From: an uncultured Muribaculaceae bacterium
Lineage (GTDB): Bacteria; Bacteroidota; Bacteroidia; Bacteroidales; Muribaculaceae
NCBI GenBank assembly: GCA_910578035.1
Contig: CAJTOB010000022.1
Coordinates: forward strand, 1-11,816
Reading direction: 5' to 3'
Length of the DNA stretch: 11,816 nucleotides
Shown here one piece after another: positions 1 to 7,334 of the stretch. The translations under genes and the position numbers were made by a program. Position 1 is the first letter of the stretch; each line of letters starts with the position of its first letter. The notes beneath the pieces were generated by a model. That model was not told the DNA's origin and did no database searches. It saw only the letters and a list, made by a program, of their open reading frames with translations.

Positions 1-63
1 AAATCCATCTCGTACTTTTTGCCCTGTGATTTCACATATGTTATTAAACAACCTCATAAAGCT

Positions 64-399
64 ATGAATAAATATATTCTAATTACAACAAAAGGCACAT
101 CTATTGCTCCTAATGAAAACACATATGTAGAAAATTGCCAGGTTTTAGGAGAAATCATGGCCGAAAACCCAGCTCATGCGATAGATAGATTTTTCAACGA
201 ACAACCATGGGCATGTCAAGCTGGTTTTTCTCATGAAAATATTATTTGCAAACAAATCCTATCACAAGAAAACAAAACTGATCTTAAAAAGATTATAGAT
301 TATCTTTGGAACGATGAATTGAAGTTTTATCAAGAAAACGGATATCCTTCCGACCACATATTTAAAACTTTGGAAAACATAAAGGCATTAATTAGCTGA
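64..399 (+). CDS. Small hypothetical protein, 111 aa, AT-rich
   Basis: I do not recognise a named family. The protein is 111 residues, with no signal peptide, membrane segment or lipobox, so it is probably cytoplasmic. It begins MNKYILITTKGTS, has an ENCQVLGE stretch near residues 23-30, an aromatic NEQPW motif near 45-49, and a charged, probably helical C-terminal half (about 68-110). The ATG at 64 was chosen over an in-frame TTG at 19 because ATG is the stronger start and the peptide before it looks unstructured. There is no obvious Shine-Dalgarno, which is normal in Bacteroidota. The gene is much more AT-rich than everything after about 610, which suggests a different origin. It converges on the minus-strand gene ending at 649, with a hairpin terminator between them. 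The overall look (a short beta-rich start, a conserved NCQ(V/I)LG-like stretch, then helices) resembles small accessory-region proteins of gut Bacteroidales, but that is an impression, not a match. Function unknown. Confidence 0.6.
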   Translation: MNKYILITTKGTSIAPNENTYVENCQVLGEIMAENPAHAIDRFFNEQPWACQAGFSHENIICKQILSQENKTDLKKIIDYLWNDELKFYQENGYPSDHIFKTLENIKALIS

Positions 400-560
400 A
401 CCAATATACAATACACTACAAGAGGCTCATCAAAGACTTTCGGAATGAGCAGATCATAGCGTGCGGATATCTTGGTGATAGCAGGAATCACATTACAGCG
501 CTTCTTGAAAATTCTGTGAAAGCACTGTCCTTCTAATAGCGCATTGAAGAAAAAAGAATC
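400..560. other. AT-rich stretch with no convincing gene; possible relic
   Basis: Between the small gene and the terminator hairpin I see no ORF with a credible start. Two stop-free stretches exist. On the plus strand, 396-536 (about 46 codons) contains YKRLIKDFRNEQ and ends at a TAA. On the minus strand, an open frame of about 78 codons runs from 566 down to 332, overlapping the 3' part of the small gene. Neither has a good start or a family I can name. The composition matches the AT-rich left end rather than the GC-rich right, so a decayed gene or the edge of an acquired segment is possible. Confidence 0.3.
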
Positions 561-604
561 AAAGAGTCAAGACGATGGCCGAAGCTCCATTATCTTGACT
601 CTTT
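561..604. terminator. Bidirectional intrinsic terminator between convergent genes
   Basis: A perfect 12-bp inverted repeat, AAAGAGTCAAGA (561-572) and TCTTGACTCTTT (593-604), flanks a 20-nt loop that can itself pair (ATGG with CCAT). On the plus strand it is followed by a T-rich run (605-621). On the minus strand it is followed by GATTCTTTTTTCTTC (560 down to 546). It lies between the 3' ends of two convergent genes (ending at 399 on + and 649 on -), so it can serve both. Confidence 0.75.
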
Positions 605-627
605 AAACTTTTTTACTTTTTCAACCC

Positions 628-646
628 GGCGCCATAGCGCCATAGC
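628..646. repeat. Short tandem 8-mer and small hairpin next to a stop codon
   Basis: GCCATAGC occurs twice in direct succession (631-638 and 639-646), just beyond the stop codon of the minus-strand gene. The first part can also fold as GGCGC (628-632), CATA, GCGCC (637-641). In either direction it lacks a T-run immediately after it, so it is not a terminator by itself. It sits at the junction between the AT-rich left end and the GC-rich remainder. Confidence 0.45.
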
Positions 647-648
647 GA

Positions 649-2889
649 CTATAGGCGGACTTTGGCGTGGGCTGCACGGGCGTCGGCTGTAACGACGGTG
701 ACGATATAGATGCCACGGGGCAGCATGGAGGCGTCAACAGCCATGCTTTCAGCGCCATTACCGGCCACAGCCATCACCACGGCGCCCTGCATGTTTACAA
801 TAGAAACCGACTCAATTGCCGAAGCCGCCACAACTCTGGCAACGCGGCCTTCGACGCTCACAGCAACTTCGCCGCCACCACCGCAGACGGCGTCGATGCC
901 CGAACGTGCATCTTCTTTAATAGAAAGATTATCGATTCGCAGATTGGCATAAATCGCTGTAGTAGTAAAATGGAAACCAAGGTAATAGGTTCCATCTTCG
1001 GGAACATCAAATTTCACTTCGACATGTTTCCAGCCTTTCGAGCCGGCCGGATTCAAGCCGTTTTCGTCGTACTCTAATTCATTATCTATCGAGTAAATAG
1101 CGTCTGACGTCATCGGGGTTTTATTGTCGGTGCCCAGATGAACGGAGTATGAGTGTTTGTCGAATGAAGAGCCGTTGGCATAGTAATCGAGCACATAGCG
1201 TCCTTTCTTGAACTGAATTGCAGGCGAATAGAGCCAGTCGTCGCCGAGATTGTCCGAGCCGCCCGTAGCCGCATTGGCAACGCTCTTGCCCTCATAGACA
1301 TAGTAGCTCGAGCCAATGCTCCAGCCTTTGCCTTTCGATGCATTGTCCTCACAGTTGACGAATGTCCACGGCGCGCTGCCGTCGCCAATCTCAAAGCTGG
1401 TGAAATATGGCACTGACGCCACCGAAGACATCACGAACGACTCTGAGCGAGCCTGCTCGCCTGTCACACCGCCGCTTACGGCTTCGACCACGTAGTAGAA
1501 CGTACCGTCGCCCTCGACAGTCTCGGTGAAACTTGTCTCGGCGATTCCCGACACAAGAGGTGTAAGGTCGTCGCCAATACCGCGGTACACATTATATGTG
1601 ATAGCATCGTAGTCGGCATATCCTCCGTTTACGGTAGATGCGGGAGCGCTCCATGTGAGAGTGGTTGTGCGCTCGTCTACGCTCACTGTCATGTCGGAAA
1701 CGGCCGACAGACGGTCGTAACCGGCAAATACGGTGCAGAAAGCGGGGAAACCGTCGCCGGCAGCGTCGAAGGGAATAACTTCGTAGACGGTCGTGCCGTT
1801 GGGGGCGTCGGCGTCGCGGTAGCCGGTCGCATCGGCCGGAAGCGTGGCGATAGCGCCTGAGGTACCCATGCGATACACCTTATATCCGTCGGGCTTGCCT
1901 GCAAGGCCTTCGTAAGTCTGCCCGGGAGCGCTCCACGACAGCACCACGGTATTGACATCGGGAGCGGCCACAGTTGCAGAGAAATCGCCGACAGCCTTGA
2001 GCGAATTTTTGCGCAGAGTCTTGTCTTTGAAGAAGAGAACAGTCACCTGGGCATCGTCACCGAGCTTGTTGAGCTTTTCATAGTCTGTTTTGAAGTCAAC
2101 AAAACCGCCGGGAATAGCCGTTGCAAGGTCAATCTCGCAGAAATGCCCGTAGCTGGGGTGCTGCTGAGCCCACCATAGGTGTCCTTCGGCATCAAAGGCC
2201 ATCGACTGGAACTGGGCGGCTGTTCCGAGATTGTGTCGTTCGCCTACCTGCTCAACCTGTGCCGAGTGCTTGTCGAGCTTGTATAGATACCGGTAGGCCG
2301 ACATGGCATAGAGCTGCCCGCTGTTGTCGCAGGCGAGAGTGATGAGGGCGTCGTCGGTCTCACGTCCATATCCGTCGATGGCTTTCAGCTCGCCGGGCGA
2401 ACCGAGAACGGTGCAGTCGCCGGTTGCCATATCGATGGCACAAAGACTTGTGGCAGATAACACGCCGGTATTGTATGCATCTTCAACGAGGGCATACATA
2501 GTGTTTGTAGTGTAGTCGAATGTCATATCTGCCACACGGTTCATGCGCGGCATGTCTTTGGCCTGTATCTGCTTGTAGGTCTCGCCGTCGTAAACAGCCC
2601 AGCCGTCTGCGTATATTTCGGAAAAGTCGCCGAACTCCACCCTGTAGGTATATATCTTACCGTCTACATATTCGCCGGCCGAGGGATGAATGTCACCGTA
2701 GTTCCGGGTTCCCATATTAGTAAACGTCTGAGGCCGCGCCGTGTCGAAAGACACAAACACGTGTTCTCCTGTTCGGGAGCCGAAGAGATAGCCGTAGGCA
2801 GTCTGCTGCGCGGCTGCAGGAGCGGCAGCCAGAATTATAGCCGCCGCAGCAAGATGAGTAAGGTTTAGATTCATACGCAGTTTTTTCAC
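649..2889 (-). CDS. Exported multidomain protein: propeller-like region, two FN3, choice-of-anchor J domain, T9SS tail
   Basis: This 746-residue protein appears to be secreted and surface-bound through the type IX system. Residues 1-27 form a signal peptide (KKLR, then a long Ala/Leu core ending AAAPAAAQ). Residues about 30-290 contain repeats of the sort seen in beta-propellers (for example DMTFDYTTNTMYAL, LACDNSGQLYAM, SMAFDAEGHLWWAQ). Two fibronectin type III-like domains follow at about 305-390 and 395-485, each with a (L)SWSAP or LTWSAP strand and a YxVYR strand. A choice-of-anchor J/cleaved-adhesin-like jelly roll spans about 493-660 (PYFTSFE at its start, DDWLYSPAI in its middle). The last ~85 residues are a T9SS C-terminal domain, ending with the typical LPRGIYIVTV pattern and a basic final strand. 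The start is GTG at 2889; an ATG at 2874 would remove the positive charges needed at the signal-peptide start, so GTG is preferred. No catalytic motif is visible; adhesion or glycan/protein binding is a guess. Transcribed alone and divergently from dnaX. Confidence 0.85.
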   Translation of the reverse strand: MKKLRMNLNLTHLAAAAIILAAAPAAAQQTAYGYLFGSRTGEHVFVSFDTARPQTFTNMGTRNYGDIHPSAGEYVDGKIYTYRVEFGDFSEIYADGWAVYDGETYKQIQAKDMPRMNRVADMTFDYTTNTMYALVEDAYNTGVLSATSLCAIDMATGDCTVLGSPGELKAIDGYGRETDDALITLACDNSGQLYAMSAYRYLYKLDKHSAQVEQVGERHNLGTAAQFQSMAFDAEGHLWWAQQHPSYGHFCEIDLATAIPGGFVDFKTDYEKLNKLGDDAQVTVLFFKDKTLRKNSLKAVGDFSATVAAPDVNTVVLSWSAPGQTYEGLAGKPDGYKVYRMGTSGAIATLPADATGYRDADAPNGTTVYEVIPFDAAGDGFPAFCTVFAGYDRLSAVSDMTVSVDERTTTLTWSAPASTVNGGYADYDAITYNVYRGIGDDLTPLVSGIAETSFTETVEGDGTFYYVVEAVSGGVTGEQARSESFVMSSVASVPYFTSFEIGDGSAPWTFVNCEDNASKGKGWSIGSSYYVYEGKSVANAATGGSDNLGDDWLYSPAIQFKKGRYVLDYYANGSSFDKHSYSVHLGTDNKTPMTSDAIYSIDNELEYDENGLNPAGSKGWKHVEVKFDVPEDGTYYLGFHFTTTAIYANLRIDNLSIKEDARSGIDAVCGGGGEVAVSVEGRVARVVAASAIESVSIVNMQGAVVMAVAGNGAESMAVDASMLPRGIYIVTVVTADARAAHAKVRL

Positions 2890-2943
2890 GATTGATTAAT
2901 AAAAAGAAATGCGTTTTAAACATATCACAATAGCAATAGCACA

Positions 2944-2975
2944 CAAAAGTAGTCAAATTAGCCGCATATTTCACA
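2944..2975 (-). promoter_or_regulatory. Bacteroides-type promoter for the T9SS-tailed protein gene
   Basis: Read on the minus strand, a perfect -7 element TACTTTTG (TAnnTTTG) lies at 2951-2944. A near-consensus -33 element TGTG (consensus TTTG) lies 20 nt upstream at 2975-2972. Transcription would start near 2937, giving a leader of about 50 nt before the GTG at 2889. Spacing and sequence match the primary sigma factor consensus of Bacteroidota. Confidence 0.65.
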
Positions 2976-3143
2976 TTCTTACCGCAGAAACCTGCCATTC
3001 TGCATGCATTTAACCTTATTTAACGTCACAGGTCGCCAAACCAATCCGCACCCCCAAAAAAGACAACGGGCCGTATCTGGTTAACTTTTCCCGGCCGAGA
3101 AAAAAACGGACGCAAAAAATGCGGGTTCTATCGATTTTTTGTG

Positions 3144-3151
3144 TATTTTTG
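3144..3151 (+). promoter_or_regulatory. Probable -7 promoter element for dnaX
   Basis: TATTTTTG matches TAnnTTTG and lies 40 nt before the dnaX ATG, so transcription would start near 3158 with a short leader. No TTTG is present at the expected -33 distance (about 3120-3125), so the call rests on the -7 box and position. The rest of the 302-nt region 2890-3191 holds only the divergent promoter and A- or T-rich tracts; I see no small gene in it. Confidence 0.5.
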
Positions 3152-3191
3152 CAAACGGCGTGGGCTTTTGCCGCACGCCATGCATTAAGAC

Positions 3192-4934
3192 ATGGAACAA
3201 TACATCGTATCGGCTCGAAAATACCGCCCGGCGACGTTCAGCAGCGTGGTCGGCCAGCAGGCGCTGACGGTGACGCTCAAAAACGCCATCGCCACCGACC
3301 GGCTCGCCCACGCCTACCTCTTCTGCGGCTCCCGCGGAGTGGGCAAGACCTCGTGCGCGCGTATTTTCGCAAAAACCATCAACTGCACCTCGCGCACAGC
3401 AAACGGCGAGGCCTGCAACGAGTGCGATTCCTGTCGGCAGTTCAATGAAAACCGCTCGCTCAACATCATAGAGCTCGACGCCGCCTCAAACAACGGTGTC
3501 GACGATATCCGAAGCCTCATCGAGCAAGTGATGGTGCCTCCGGCCGTGGGGCGCTACCGCGTATTCATCATCGACGAGGTGCACATGCTCACACAGTCGG
3601 CTTTCAACGCCTTCCTCAAGACGCTCGAGGAGCCGCCGTCGTATGTGGTTTTCATACTTGCCACCACCGAAAAGCACAAAATCATACCCACCATTCTGTC
3701 GCGGTGCCAGATCTACGATTTCAACCGCATCGGCATTCATGACATGGTGAATCATATGCTGCATGTGGCGCAGCAGGAAGGCATCGAGGCCGACCCCGCC
3801 GCGCTCAACATCATAGCGCAGAAAGCCGACGGCGCCATGCGCGACGCCCTGTCGATTTTCGACCAGGTGGCCGCCTCGGGCTACGGCAAAGTGACCTATC
3901 AGGCGACTGTCGACAATCTCAATGTGCTCGACAACAGCTACTACGGGCGTCTCGTCGACGCATTTGTGAAGCAGGACGTGCCCGCCGCGCTTCTCATCTA
4001 CAAGGAAATACGCTCCAAGGGCTTCGACTCGCAATTCTTCATCAACGGTCTGGGGCTCTATTTCCGCGACCTGATGGTAGCCTCCGACCCCTCGACCCTC
4101 CAGCTGGTTGAGGCCACCGACGAAATACGCGCCGAAATGGCCGCGCGGGCGGCAAAGCTCCACCCGACCTTTATCTACAAGGCAATGGACCTTTGCAACG
4201 ACGCCGATTTCAACTACAGGCAAGCTTCGAACAAACAATTCCTAATCGAGTTGACGCTCATCAAGCTATGCCAACTACTCAGCCCCTCGCCCGATGAAAG
4301 CGGAAGTGACGGGGGGCAGCTGAAACCGCTCCAGGCAAGCACCGGCACCTCTACCGCACCCGCGGCCCCGGCACAGGCACCCCCGACGGCGCCGCAGGTC
4401 TCTCAGCGGCCTGCGCCCGCGGCTCCGCGCCTGCCCGAAACACCGCGCGCAGTGCCGCGGCCTCAGTCTACGGGCCATTCATACCGTATGGGGGCGTTCT
4501 CTCTCAACCGCCAGGCTGCAGCCGCATCGACCGATACGGCAGCCCGGCAGCCCGAGGCCGCACCCGCGCGCACCGGCTCATACTCCGACGCCGACATGGA
4601 CACCGCCTGGCGAAAATGCATAGACCGATATTCGGCCGAACCGGTGATTGCAAACACCATGCGCTCAATCACTCCCGAGCGTACCAAAGGCGACTGCTTC
4701 AACCTGCGGGTGACAAGCTCGATACAGGCCGACATTCTCGAGAAGGAAAAGCCGGCCATGCAGGGCACCCTGCGCGATTTGCTGGGCAACGACTTTGTGA
4801 CCCTCGAAATAGAGCTCAGCCATGAAGAACTGCCCAGTTCGCTGTGGACCGACGACAAAGTGCTTCAGTCGATTCTCGAACGTCATCCCCGCGTGGGCGA
4901 GTTCATTGCGAAATACAAACTTCGCCTGATGTAA
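3192..4934 (+). CDS. dnaX: DNA polymerase III subunit tau/gamma
   Basis: DnaX is the ATPase of the replicative clamp loader; the long (tau) form also tethers polymerase cores and the helicase at the fork. The 580-residue protein has the full clamp-loader ATPase signature: Walker A GSRGVGKT (46-53), four zinc-binding cysteines (C65, C75, C78, C81), Walker B IIDEVHML (126-133), sensor 1 ILATTE (155-160), the SRC arginine-finger motif (170-172), and sensor 2 GAMRDALS (214-221). The oligomerisation domain follows to about 365. A Pro/Ala-rich linker (about 364-462) then leads to a C-terminal domain (about 463-580) that would correspond to the tau-specific part. MEQYIVSARKYRP is the standard N-terminus in the phylum, which fixes the ATG at 3192. 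The gene heads a cluster: its TAA shares a base with the proB ATG (TAATG). A run of six G at codons 374-375, exactly at the domain/linker border, could allow a short gamma-like product (listed separately). Confidence 0.97.
   Translation: MEQYIVSARKYRPATFSSVVGQQALTVTLKNAIATDRLAHAYLFCGSRGVGKTSCARIFAKTINCTSRTANGEACNECDSCRQFNENRSLNIIELDAASNNGVDDIRSLIEQVMVPPAVGRYRVFIIDEVHMLTQSAFNAFLKTLEEPPSYVVFILATTEKHKIIPTILSRCQIYDFNRIGIHDMVNHMLHVAQQEGIEADPAALNIIAQKADGAMRDALSIFDQVAASGYGKVTYQATVDNLNVLDNSYYGRLVDAFVKQDVPAALLIYKEIRSKGFDSQFFINGLGLYFRDLMVASDPSTLQLVEATDEIRAEMAARAAKLHPTFIYKAMDLCNDADFNYRQASNKQFLIELTLIKLCQLLSPSPDESGSDGGQLKPLQASTGTSTAPAAPAQAPPTAPQVSQRPAPAAPRLPETPRAVPRPQSTGHSYRMGAFSLNRQAAAASTDTAARQPEAAPARTGSYSDADMDTAWRKCIDRYSAEPVIANTMRSITPERTKGDCFNLRVTSSIQADILEKEKPAMQGTLRDLLGNDFVTLEIELSHEELPSSLWTDDKVLQSILERHPRVGEFIAKYKLRLM
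4311..4323 (+). other. Possible slippage site in dnaX (G6 followed by an out-of-frame TGA)
   Basis: Codons 374-375 of dnaX are GGG GGG (4311-4316), followed by CAG CTG. If one G is lost in the transcript, or the ribosome moves forward by one base, reading becomes GGG GGC AGC TGA, stopping at 4321-4323. That would give a 376-residue product carrying the ATPase and oligomerisation domains but no linker or C-terminal domain, which is what the gamma form is in E. coli and Thermus. Those organisms use A-rich slippery sites; a G6 run is short, so this is speculative. Confidence 0.25.
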
Positions 4935-6016
4935 TGGAAAAAAGAATTGTTGTAAAGATAGGGAGCAATGTGCTCACACGCCCCGACGGCCTGCTCGACG
5001 TGACCCGTCTGAGCTCGCTCGTAGACCAGCTGGCAGAACTTCGCCGGGCCGGTTTCGAGCTTGTTGTGGTGTCGTCGGGTGCCGTTGCGGCCGGCCGCGG
5101 CGAACTCCGCCGCCTCAAAGGCCTCGGACGGCTCGACCCTGTCTCGTCGCGGCAGCTCTTCAGCGCCGTAGGACAGGCAAAACTTATCAACCGCTATTAC
5201 GACCTCTTCCGCGAGCACGGCATGAACTGCGGCCAGGTGCTTGCCACAAAGGAAAATTTCGACCGCCGCGGGCACTATCTCAATCAGAAAAACTGCATGG
5301 AGACCATGCTCGCACACGGCGTGATACCTATTGTAAACGAGAACGACACCGTGTCGGTGACCGAGCTCATGTTTACCGACAACGACGAGCTTTCGGGCCT
5401 GATAGCCGCCATGATGGACGCCGAGCGCCTGATAATACTCAGCAACATCGACGGCATGTACACCGGCGACCCCGCCGAGCCCGGCTCGCGCCTGATAGAG
5501 CGCATAGGCCTCGACGACGACCCGACGGGCTTCGTAGCCGCCGGCAAATCGAGCCACGGCCGCGGAGGCATGGCGTCGAAATGCCGCATAGCGCGCCTCG
5601 TCGCGGCCGACGGCATAGAGGTCGTCATAGCCAACGGCAGGCGCGAAGGCATTCTCACGGCGCTCTGCTCCGGCGCCGACGTACCCCGCACTGTCTTCGA
5701 GCCGGCGAAGCGCCCGGCATCGAGCCTGAAAAAATGGATTGCGCACAGCGGCTCTTTCGCCAAGGGCTCGCTGCGGGTCAACGACGGGGCCGCCGAGGCT
5801 CTGCTGCGCCCGCGCGGAGGCGTGAGCCTCCTTGCAGTAGGTGTCGAGGCGGTCGAAGGCGATTTCGACGCCGACGATATCGTGACTGTCGCCACTGCCG
5901 CCGGCGACATCATCGGCTGGGGGCGCGTGAGCGTCGATGCCCGCACGGCAGCCGATATGCTCGGCAAGAGCGGCGGCCGCCCTCTCATTCACGCCGATTA
6001 TATCTATATCAGTTGA
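4934..6016 (+). CDS. proB: Glutamate 5-kinase (gamma-glutamyl kinase)
   Basis: ProB phosphorylates L-glutamate with ATP to gamma-glutamyl phosphate, the first and normally feedback-inhibited step of proline synthesis, in the cytoplasm. The 360-residue length is near the usual value for the two-domain form. The amino-acid kinase domain (about 1-255) shows VVKIGSNVL (6-14), VVVSSGAVAAG (44-54), VNENDTVS (134-141), FTDNDELS (147-154) and GRGGMASK (209-216), the expected substrate- and nucleotide-binding motifs. A PUA domain follows (about 265-350), with LRVNDGAAEALL near its start. The open frame extends upstream into dnaX (to 4844), but the ATG at 4934 gives the canonical N-terminus and overlaps the dnaX stop by one base, implying coupled translation. 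The reaction product is unstable and passes to ProA, encoded next. ProC, the third enzyme, is not in the window. Confidence 0.97.
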   Translation: MEKRIVVKIGSNVLTRPDGLLDVTRLSSLVDQLAELRRAGFELVVVSSGAVAAGRGELRRLKGLGRLDPVSSRQLFSAVGQAKLINRYYDLFREHGMNCGQVLATKENFDRRGHYLNQKNCMETMLAHGVIPIVNENDTVSVTELMFTDNDELSGLIAAMMDAERLIILSNIDGMYTGDPAEPGSRLIERIGLDDDPTGFVAAGKSSHGRGGMASKCRIARLVAADGIEVVIANGRREGILTALCSGADVPRTVFEPAKRPASSLKKWIAHSGSFAKGSLRVNDGAAEALLRPRGGVSLLAVGVEAVEGDFDADDIVTVATAAGDIIGWGRVSVDARTAADMLGKSGGRPLIHADYIYIS

Positions 6017-6074
6017 AGAAAGTCCAGAAAAGCAAAGAGTTTAGATAATAGCTATTCTCTTACCTTCTTCAACT
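6011..6074 (+). repeat. Nested inverted repeat across the proB-proA gap
   Basis: AGTTGAAGAA (6011-6020, spanning the proB stop) is perfectly complementary to TTCTTCAACT (6065-6074). Inside it, AAGAG (6035-6039) can pair with CTCTT (6057-6061), and AATAGCTATT (6047-6056) is a self-complementary 10-mer. No T-run follows the outer arm, so it does not look like a plain terminator. It may fold in the mRNA ahead of the proA start at 6096, protecting, attenuating or separating the two messages. No promoter of the TAnnTTTG type was seen in the gap, so proA is probably cotranscribed with proB. Confidence 0.5.
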
Positions 6075-6095
6075 TTATCAACTCCAAAACCTTTC

Positions 6096-7334
6096 ATGAA
6101 CAGGAAAATGTTTGAACAATCAAGAATAGCGGCCAGAGAAATCGCCGCACTCGGCGCCGACCGCATCGACGCCATCCTTCGCTCCGTGGCAGACGCCGTA
6201 GAGGCCCATGCCACCGAACTCCTCGACGCCAACGCAGCCGACTGCGCCGCGCTCGACAAAGCCGACCCCCGCTACGACCGCCTGCTGCTCACCGGGCAGC
6301 GGATAGCCGACATCGCAGAGGGCATACGCGCCGTTGCCGCCCTGCCCTCGCCTCTGGGTATCACCCTCGACAGCATAACACGCCCCAACGGCCTCCTTAT
6401 CCGCAAGGTATCGGTGCCTTTCGGTGTGATAGGCGTCATCTTCGAGGCCAGGCCCAATGTGGCCTTCGATGTATTCGCCCTTTGCTTCAAGGCCGGCAGC
6501 GCATGCCTGCTCAAGGGCGGACATGAAGCCGCTGCCACCAACGCAGTTGCCGCCGATATAATACACCGCACCCTCGAGGCCGAAGGCGTATGCACCGACG
6601 CCGCTGTCTTGCTCGGCAACACCGGCGACGACGCCCTGGCCATGCTCCGCGCCCGCGGCGAGGTAGACCTGGTGATACCCCGCGGCTCGCGACGCCTCAT
6701 CGACTGGGTGCGCGAGAATGCCCTCGTGCCCGTCATCGAGACCGGCGCCGGCGTATGCCACACGTATTTCCACTCGTCGGGCGACATTGCCACTGCCCGC
6801 GACATTGCCTACAACGCCAAAACGCGCCGTCCGGGCGTATGCAATGCCCTCGACTGCCTGGTGGTAGACCGCGCGCGCCTGTCCGACCTTCCGGCTATCT
6901 GCTATCACATGGCCGACAAGAACGTGGAAATATATGCCGACGACGAGGCATATGCCGCCCTCGAAGGCGCATACCCCTATCTCCGCCATGCCGGTGACGA
7001 CGATTTCGGCCGCGAATGGCTCGACTACAAACTGAGCGTGCGCACAGTCGGTGGGCTCGAAGAAGCCATCGGGTTTATCAACGACCATACATCGCACCAC
7101 AGCGAGTGCATAATAGCCGAAAACCGCGAGGCCACAGAGGCATTCCTGCACGACATCGACGCCGCATGCGTATATGCCAACGTATCGACCGCGTTCACCG
7201 ACGGCGGCCAGTTCGGCTTCGGCGCCGAAATAGGCATATCGACTCAGAAACTTCATGCGCGGGGCCCGATGGCACTCCGCGAAATCTGCACTTACAAATA
7301 TCTTATAACTGGCGCAGGCCAGACAAGACAATGA
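6096..7334 (+). CDS. proA: Glutamate-5-semialdehyde dehydrogenase (gamma-glutamyl phosphate reductase)
   Basis: ProA reduces gamma-glutamyl phosphate with NADPH to glutamate-5-semialdehyde, which cyclises for the last step of proline synthesis. The 412-residue protein is of normal length and belongs to the aldehyde dehydrogenase fold. Visible signatures are the cofactor-binding segment VPFGVIGVIFEARPN (107-121), LKGGHEAAATN (139-149), the catalytic cysteine C249 in RRPGVCNALDC, the ProA-type motif around HTSHHSECI (331-339), and the near-invariant FGFGAEIGIS followed by HARGPMAL (373-394). The ATG at 6096 gives the expected helical N-terminus. The gene lies 79 nt after proB and its TGA overlaps the ATG of the following secreted nuclease (ATGATGA), so translation of the nuclease is likely coupled to it. 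Nothing essential appears missing. Confidence 0.97.
   Translation: MNRKMFEQSRIAAREIAALGADRIDAILRSVADAVEAHATELLDANAADCAALDKADPRYDRLLLTGQRIADIAEGIRAVAALPSPLGITLDSITRPNGLLIRKVSVPFGVIGVIFEARPNVAFDVFALCFKAGSACLLKGGHEAAATNAVAADIIHRTLEAEGVCTDAAVLLGNTGDDALAMLRARGEVDLVIPRGSRRLIDWVRENALVPVIETGAGVCHTYFHSSGDIATARDIAYNAKTRRPGVCNALDCLVVDRARLSDLPAICYHMADKNVEIYADDEAYAALEGAYPYLRHAGDDDFGREWLDYKLSVRTVGGLEEAIGFINDHTSHHSECIIAENREATEAFLHDIDAACVYANVSTAFTDGGQFGFGAEIGISTQKLHARGPMALREICTYKYLITGAGQTRQ

Noticed and set aside
13..21. TACTTTTTG as a -7 promoter element for the small gene at 64
   Set aside because: The spacing between TA and TTTG is one base too long, and the -33 region falls at or beyond the window edge, so it cannot be supported.
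3111..3123. Small hairpin CGCA-A5-TGCG upstream of dnaX
   Set aside because: A 4-bp stem in an A-rich tract is expected by chance; there is no link to a terminator or known operator.
3486..4238. 250-codon minus-strand frame opposite dnaX
   Set aside because: It lies wholly opposite the conserved ATPase region of dnaX, and its translation (rich in Val, His, Arg, Gly) has no domain features. It is a product of GC-rich codon bias.
4844..4933. Upstream extension of the proB frame into dnaX
   Set aside because: The canonical ProB N-terminus starts at 4934, and the extra 30 residues are out-of-frame dnaX sequence.
4883..5992. Long minus-strand frames opposite proB (369 codons, and 234 codons at 5284-5988)
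   Set aside because: Both are shadows of proB, which has all its family motifs on the plus strand. The antisense peptides are low-complexity and unlike any protein family.
7016..7330. Upstream extension of the nuclease reading frame into proA
   Set aside because: The extension is Arg-rich out-of-frame proA sequence, and a clear signal peptide begins at 7331.
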